NCBI GenBank assembly: GCA_964460185.1
Contig: CAYWTM010000158.1
Span: 1-6,368, forward strand
DNA from: JAVJPJ01 sp040217295
GTDB lineage: Bacteria; Pseudomonadota; Alphaproteobacteria; Rhodobacterales; Rhodobacteraceae
Direction of reading: 5' to 3'
Length of the DNA stretch: 6,368 bases
Shown: in pieces, positions 5,809-6,368 of the stretch
Numbering within the stretch: position 1 is the first letter of the stretch
Layout of the letters: every line of letters begins with the position of its first letter
Program-made: the position numbers and the translations under genes
Notes under the pieces: generated by a model
The model's input: the letters and a program-made list of their open reading frames with translations, nothing else
Told to the model about the DNA's origin: nothing
Databases searched by the model: none

Positions 5809-6200
5809 GTCGCCTCTCCCTCCATCTCTGCATAGGTCGCTTTTGCCAGTTTGATGGCATGGTTTGCCTTGGGCACGCCCGCGTAAATGGCCACGTGCAG
5901 AAAAGCCTGCATCACATCGTCTTTCGTCGCGCCGGTATTCGCGGTGGCACGAATATGCATCGGAATCTCGTCGAAATTGCCGGTCGCCGCCAGCAACGCC
6001 AGTGTCAGCATCGATCGGTCCCGGTGGGTGATCGTGTCGTCCGACCAGACCGTGCCCCAGGCCCCTTCGGCAATCAGGTCCTGAAAGGGTTGATCGAATG
6101 CCGTCTTGGCAGCCTCGGCCCTGTCCACATGGGCATCGCCCAAGACACGCCGGCGCGTCGCCATACCGGCCGCGTGCCTGTTGTTTGCGTCGCCACTCAT
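5805..6200 (-). CDS. pcaC: 4-carboxymuconolactone decarboxylase
   Basis: Converts gamma-carboxymuconolactone to beta-ketoadipate enol-lactone, the step after PcaB in the protocatechuate branch. At 131 residues it has the normal size for stand-alone PcaC rather than a PcaD-PcaC fusion. Family blocks in order: AGMATRRRVLGDAHVDRA (11-28), FQDLIAEGAWGTVW (39-52), RSMLTLALLAATG (62-74), MHIRATANTGAT (81-92) and LHVAIYAGVPKANHA (101-115). The last two carry the conserved histidines His82 and His102 of the AhpD-like helical fold. ATG at 6200 is chosen because GGAGAA lies 4 bases before it; the frame is open upstream (ATG at 6284), but those 28 residues are unlike PcaC. It is the first complete gene of the visible pcaC-pcaH-pcaG-BKACE run and ends in a four-base overlap with pcaH. 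Confidence 0.95.
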   Translation of the reverse strand: MSGDANNRHAAGMATRRRVLGDAHVDRAEAAKTAFDQPFQDLIAEGAWGTVWSDDTITHRDRSMLTLALLAATGNFDEIPMHIRATANTGATKDDVMQAFLHVAIYAGVPKANHAIKLAKATYAEMEGEAT

Positions 6201-6280
6201 CACGTTCTCCCCGCACGGAGCCCGGCTCGCATGCCCGCCCGCGGCCGTGCAATTTTCCGGCTCTGAGCCCCCCAGAGACA
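6201..6280 (-). promoter_or_regulatory. Leader region upstream of pcaC
   Basis: The 80 bases before pcaC, plus the stretch just right of them. TATATT sits at about 6289-6284 on the minus strand and could be a -10 box, but no convincing -35 lies 16-18 bases before it. A short inverted repeat (GGCTC-A-GAGCC, ~6259-6269) follows it and might be an operator or mRNA hairpin. I do not see a clear PcaQ-type LysR box (a T-N11-A dyad with ATAACC/GGTTAA-like halves). pcaC may be transcribed from further upstream. Confidence 0.2.
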
Positions 6281-6367
6281 TCAATATACCGCGGCAAGGG
6301 CAAACGGAACCACCGTTGCGCCAGTCACCCCGACATTGCGAAACCGGCCTTCGCCCTGCACACTCGC
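6281..6367 (-). CDS. Possible 3' end of an upstream gene (28 codons, runs off right edge)
   Basis: The frame entering from the right edge reads ASVQGEGRFRNVGVTGATVV, then PFALAAVY, and stops at TGA 6283-6281. It has an ordinary-looking hydrophobic C-terminus and would leave an 80-base spacer before pcaC. No family can be named from 28 residues. A second minus frame ends ...RAKAGFAMSG at a TGA within the same stretch and is an equal rival. In many alphaproteobacteria pcaD or a regulator precedes pcaC, but neither tail lets me claim that. Confidence 0.25.
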   Translation of the reverse strand, partial: ASVQGEGRFRNVGVTGATVVPFALAAVY

Positions 6368-6368
6368 C

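Noticed and set aside
5809..6303. N-terminal extension of the pcaH frame up to an ATG at 6303.
   Set aside because: The extra 165 residues overlap pcaC entirely and do not resemble any dioxygenase; the ATGA overlap at 5808 with a ribosome site before it gives a normal-length PcaH.

Overview
The window looks like chromosomal DNA of a GC-rich alphaproteobacterium, most likely of the Rhodobacteraceae/roseobacter type. The reasons are the high G+C at codon third positions, the tightly packed protocatechuate genes in the order pcaC-pcaH-pcaG, and the style of the encoded proteins. The lineage is an inference; no rRNA or other marker gene is present. Every gene I can support lies on the minus strand, so the layout below runs from the right edge to the left.

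Right part (6368 to 3612): part of a protocatechuate branch of the beta-ketoadipate pathway. pcaC (gamma-carboxymuconolactone decarboxylase), pcaH and pcaG (the two subunits of protocatechuate 3,4-dioxygenase) are followed 11 bases later by a beta-keto-acid cleavage enzyme (BKACE/DUF849). PcaHG opens the aromatic ring, PcaC decarboxylates the lactone two steps later, and the BKACE could consume beta-ketoadipate with acetyl-CoA to give succinyl-CoA and acetoacetate. That last step is an inference. pcaB, pcaD and a regulator are not in the window and may lie beyond the right edge. The last ~90 bases may hold the 3' end of an upstream gene.

Middle (3611 to 2161): a 194-base gap and then a 12-segment major facilitator transporter in the same orientation. 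It may serve the pathway but does not look like a typical PcaK.

Left part (2160 to 1): a different kind of DNA. It holds about 710 bases with no recognisable gene, including a stretch of about 36% G+C at 1511-1720. Next comes an isolated gene for a very acidic, cysteine-free 208-residue protein carrying a metzincin-like HExxHxxGxxH motif and a calcium-loop-like DxDxDGDxD motif, then about 400 gene-free bases with hairpins. The window ends in the N-terminal third of a tyrosine recombinase with a DUF4102 arm-binding domain. This looks like the edge of an integrated element next to a core catabolic operon. I found no tRNA gene, CRISPR array or complete insertion sequence.
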